A stretch of DNA of 27,500 bases from Neocallimastix lanati (nom. inval.) (Eukaryota; Neocallimastigomycota; Neocallimastigomycetes; Neocallimastigales; Neocallimastigaceae): positions 610,001-637,500 of the forward strand of contig JACVTC010000016.1 of assembly GCA_016946835.1 (NCBI GenBank), written 5' to 3'. Positions 25,650-27,500 of this stretch are shown piece by piece. Under the pieces are notes generated by a model. It did not search any database, was not told the DNA's origin, and saw only the letters and a list, made by a program, of their open reading frames with translations. Positions within the stretch are counted from its first letter, which is position 1. The number at the start of each line of letters is the position of its first letter. The position numbers were made by a program, and so were the translations under genes.

Positions 25650-27500
25650 AAACATCCAGCAGCACTTACATTTTTATGGATTATTATCATCTTCTTTACA
25701 TTCGATATAATTTAAATGGTTCTAAGGAACAAATATTTACATTACCGATATCTTGATTTATTGTAACATAATTGTTAATGCAAATTAAATCAAAGTTTAC
25801 TGCTTAATCTTTCCCATCTATGGTATAATTAGTAAAAATACCGCTCACTGAATTTAGAATATGTTTTTTACTATAATAAATTACTCGAACTGTGGAATTG
25901 TTGTTCTTTTCAATGGTGTTAATCGCATTTTGTATTGTTATTGGATATTCTCTGGTGAAACCGTCAGGGAAATTAACGATCACATGATCATCAATGATAT
26001 AATACTTTGAGGTGATCGGTACTAATTTGGTATTCGATTCATATCAGTAGTACGAATCATTTAAGTAATAGTACTGATATCATTCACATAATTCTATCTA
26101 GTACTCATACTCACAGTAGAATGATTTACTAGAGACGGTGAAATAATACTCACTGTTTGTTATTTCTGAACAGATTTCCTTATTCTCTTCATTGCAATAA
26201 TAGGTTTCTTTGTCTATAGTATAATAGTAATTGGTAGTGATAAATGGTTTAATTTTCGTTACTTCATATGTTGAGGGATTTATTCTGAAAGAACAAATTG
26301 AAAAGGTTAACGGAGATACTGAAATATACACATAGCCTGATGAGGTATTAGGAATTATCCATTTTCTATTATAATATCTGCAGTAATAATTTTCTTGATT
26401 GGTCATAGTAATATACTGAAGGATCTGGTTCATATATTTTGTAATGAGAATGCTCACATCCATAAAGGGTGTAGACATTCCTTCTTTTCTTTTTTTAAAT
26501 TACTAGATTTTAGTGTTGAGTTGGTAACTTGATTAATAATATAATAACCTGTTTGATTTATTAAAGTCACCATGAACCGATCTATGATATAAAGAGATTT
26601 TTAACTACTATAGCCGTAGATCTTAGAGGTAAAGATGTTGGCTATATAACATTCACCAAATTCTCTATTTTTTAATATTTGTAGCTGTTAATGCGATTTC
26701 TCCTTTATGCGTAATACAAAACCCTTTACCATTGAGATCTCTATTCGGAGTACACTGATTTTTATCATAGATACAGATATTATCCTTTATCATATGCAAA
26801 GGTAAAAACATCTTTTTACTGGAGTATATTTAAAGAGTCTTTTAGTAGCATCCGCAAAGTGAGGTGGTCGTTTTTGGTTTCTCAACAATCTGACATGAAT
26901 CACCATCACATCGATAGAAGTTTAACATTTAATATCATTATAATTCTTGATGTCTTTACTAGAAACTATGACATTTTCAGAGGAATTAATAAAGAAATAA
27001 CCCACATTTGAAAATTCTATTATACTACCCTGGTTAATAATATAAATTATCGATCCAACCATAAAATAATTCTGACGGTAGGAATCGTTGACTTCCGAAC
27101 AATTGGATTTAGTCGTTATTTCATGGTAGGTGGCAATTTTTCCTGAAATTACGTTTGGTTGAACAACCACAGTATCAGTGGAAAAATAGAATATAGAACG
27201 ATCTTTTGGTATATACACCACCCGCTGAAAGAGAGGTCGTGGCTAATTCGATCATAGAATATACCAAGAAAATGTAACATTTATTATTATCGAAATTGCA
27301 TATGGGAATCACCGCCAATTCCTCTGGTGAAAGTGCATAACATTTACCTTAAATGCATCAAATAATACCTTAATCATCTTCATTATCTCTCCTTGATTGG
27401 ATAGATTCAGATATGGTAAGGTTTTGATTTTGAGAATCTTTACTATCATTATCACTGTCACTATTTCAGTCACAGTCACAGTCACAGTCACAGTCACAGT
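25650..27500 (-). pseudogene. Scaffoldin-like cysteine/tyrosine repeat protein, decayed, runs off the right edge
   Basis: The minus strand encodes successive segments with the style of neocallimastigomycete scaffoldin-like proteins. These are GKCYALSPEELAVIPICNF (about 27347-27290), YIPKDRSIFYFSTDTVVVQP, NCSEVNDSYRQNYF, SNVGYFFINSSENVIVSS, FYRCDGDSCQIVE, NGKGFCITHKGEIALTATN, NQTGYYIINQVTN, TYYCNEENKEICSEI and EKNNNSTVRVIYYSKK. In the living family such repeats are thought to bind dockerins of cellulosome enzymes. Decay is extensive. Stops are at 27370-27372, 27358-27360, 27349-27351, 26922-26924, 26098-26100, 26080-26082, 26044-26046 and 25804-25806. Frameshifts occur near 27225, 26920, 26670 and 26480. 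The frame from 26478 to about 25700 is otherwise continuous. Family assignment rests on recognition of the repeat style, not a search; the pseudogene status is seen directly. Confidence 0.7.
27463..27500. repeat. 6-bp microsatellite at the window edge
   Basis: CAGTCA repeats about six times up to the last base. On the minus strand it reads TVTV, or Cys-Asp pairs in the frame that continues as NSDSDNDSKDSQNQN. It probably is an expanded acidic/serine linker of the scaffoldin-like pseudogene; its full length lies outside the window. Confidence 0.8.

Noticed and set aside
26041-26080. Inverted repeat ATATCAGTA/TACTGATAT
   Set aside because: Nine-base arms within a Tyr-rich coding remnant, explained by TAC/TAT codon repetition.

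Overview
The window looks like nuclear DNA of an anaerobic gut fungus (Neocallimastigomycota; Piromyces, Neocallimastix, Anaeromyces or Orpinomyces type). The base composition is extremely A+T rich, with long poly-A/T tracts. Genes have many short GT..AG introns. Asn/Lys-rich ankyrin arrays, a fungal scaffoldin-like cysteine/tyrosine repeat protein and an intronless bacterial-type transporter also fit this group. The placement is inference from composition and protein style; no search was run.

Layout. (1) 84-3389, minus: a broken multi-exon gene joining about 14 ankyrin repeats, an acidic linker and the start of a trypsin-like protease domain. (2) 3390-7639: A+T-rich DNA with no gene I can support. 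(3) 7640-12627, plus: an apparently intact 12-exon gene for an 823-residue BRSK/SAD-like (AMPK-related) protein kinase, with a UBA-like segment and a KA1-like tail. (4) 12628-16310: repeat-rich DNA holding an unrecognised decayed coding region, two related 31-bp minisatellite blocks and a higher-order repeat. (5) 16311-19043, plus: an apparently intact 7-exon gene for a 574-residue GTPase with a DUF697-like C-terminus, an architecture best known from bacteria. (6) 19600-21680: a decayed copy of kinase exon 11, an expanded minisatellite and a Ty1/copia pol remnant, the last apparently interrupted by a small inverted-repeat element. (7) 22440-22728: a short broken coding fragment. (8) 23271-24578, minus: an intact intronless major facilitator transporter resembling the oxalate/formate antiporter (OFA) family. 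(9) 25650-27500, minus: a decayed scaffoldin-like gene running off the right edge.

There is no operon or clear functional cluster. The three intact genes (kinase, GTPase, transporter) appear functionally unrelated. The rest is gene decay, local duplication and small repeats. Both intact spliced genes stay in frame across every predicted intron (2472 and 1725 coding bases, both divisible by three), which supports the models. No CRISPR array, rRNA, tRNA or intact transposon was seen.
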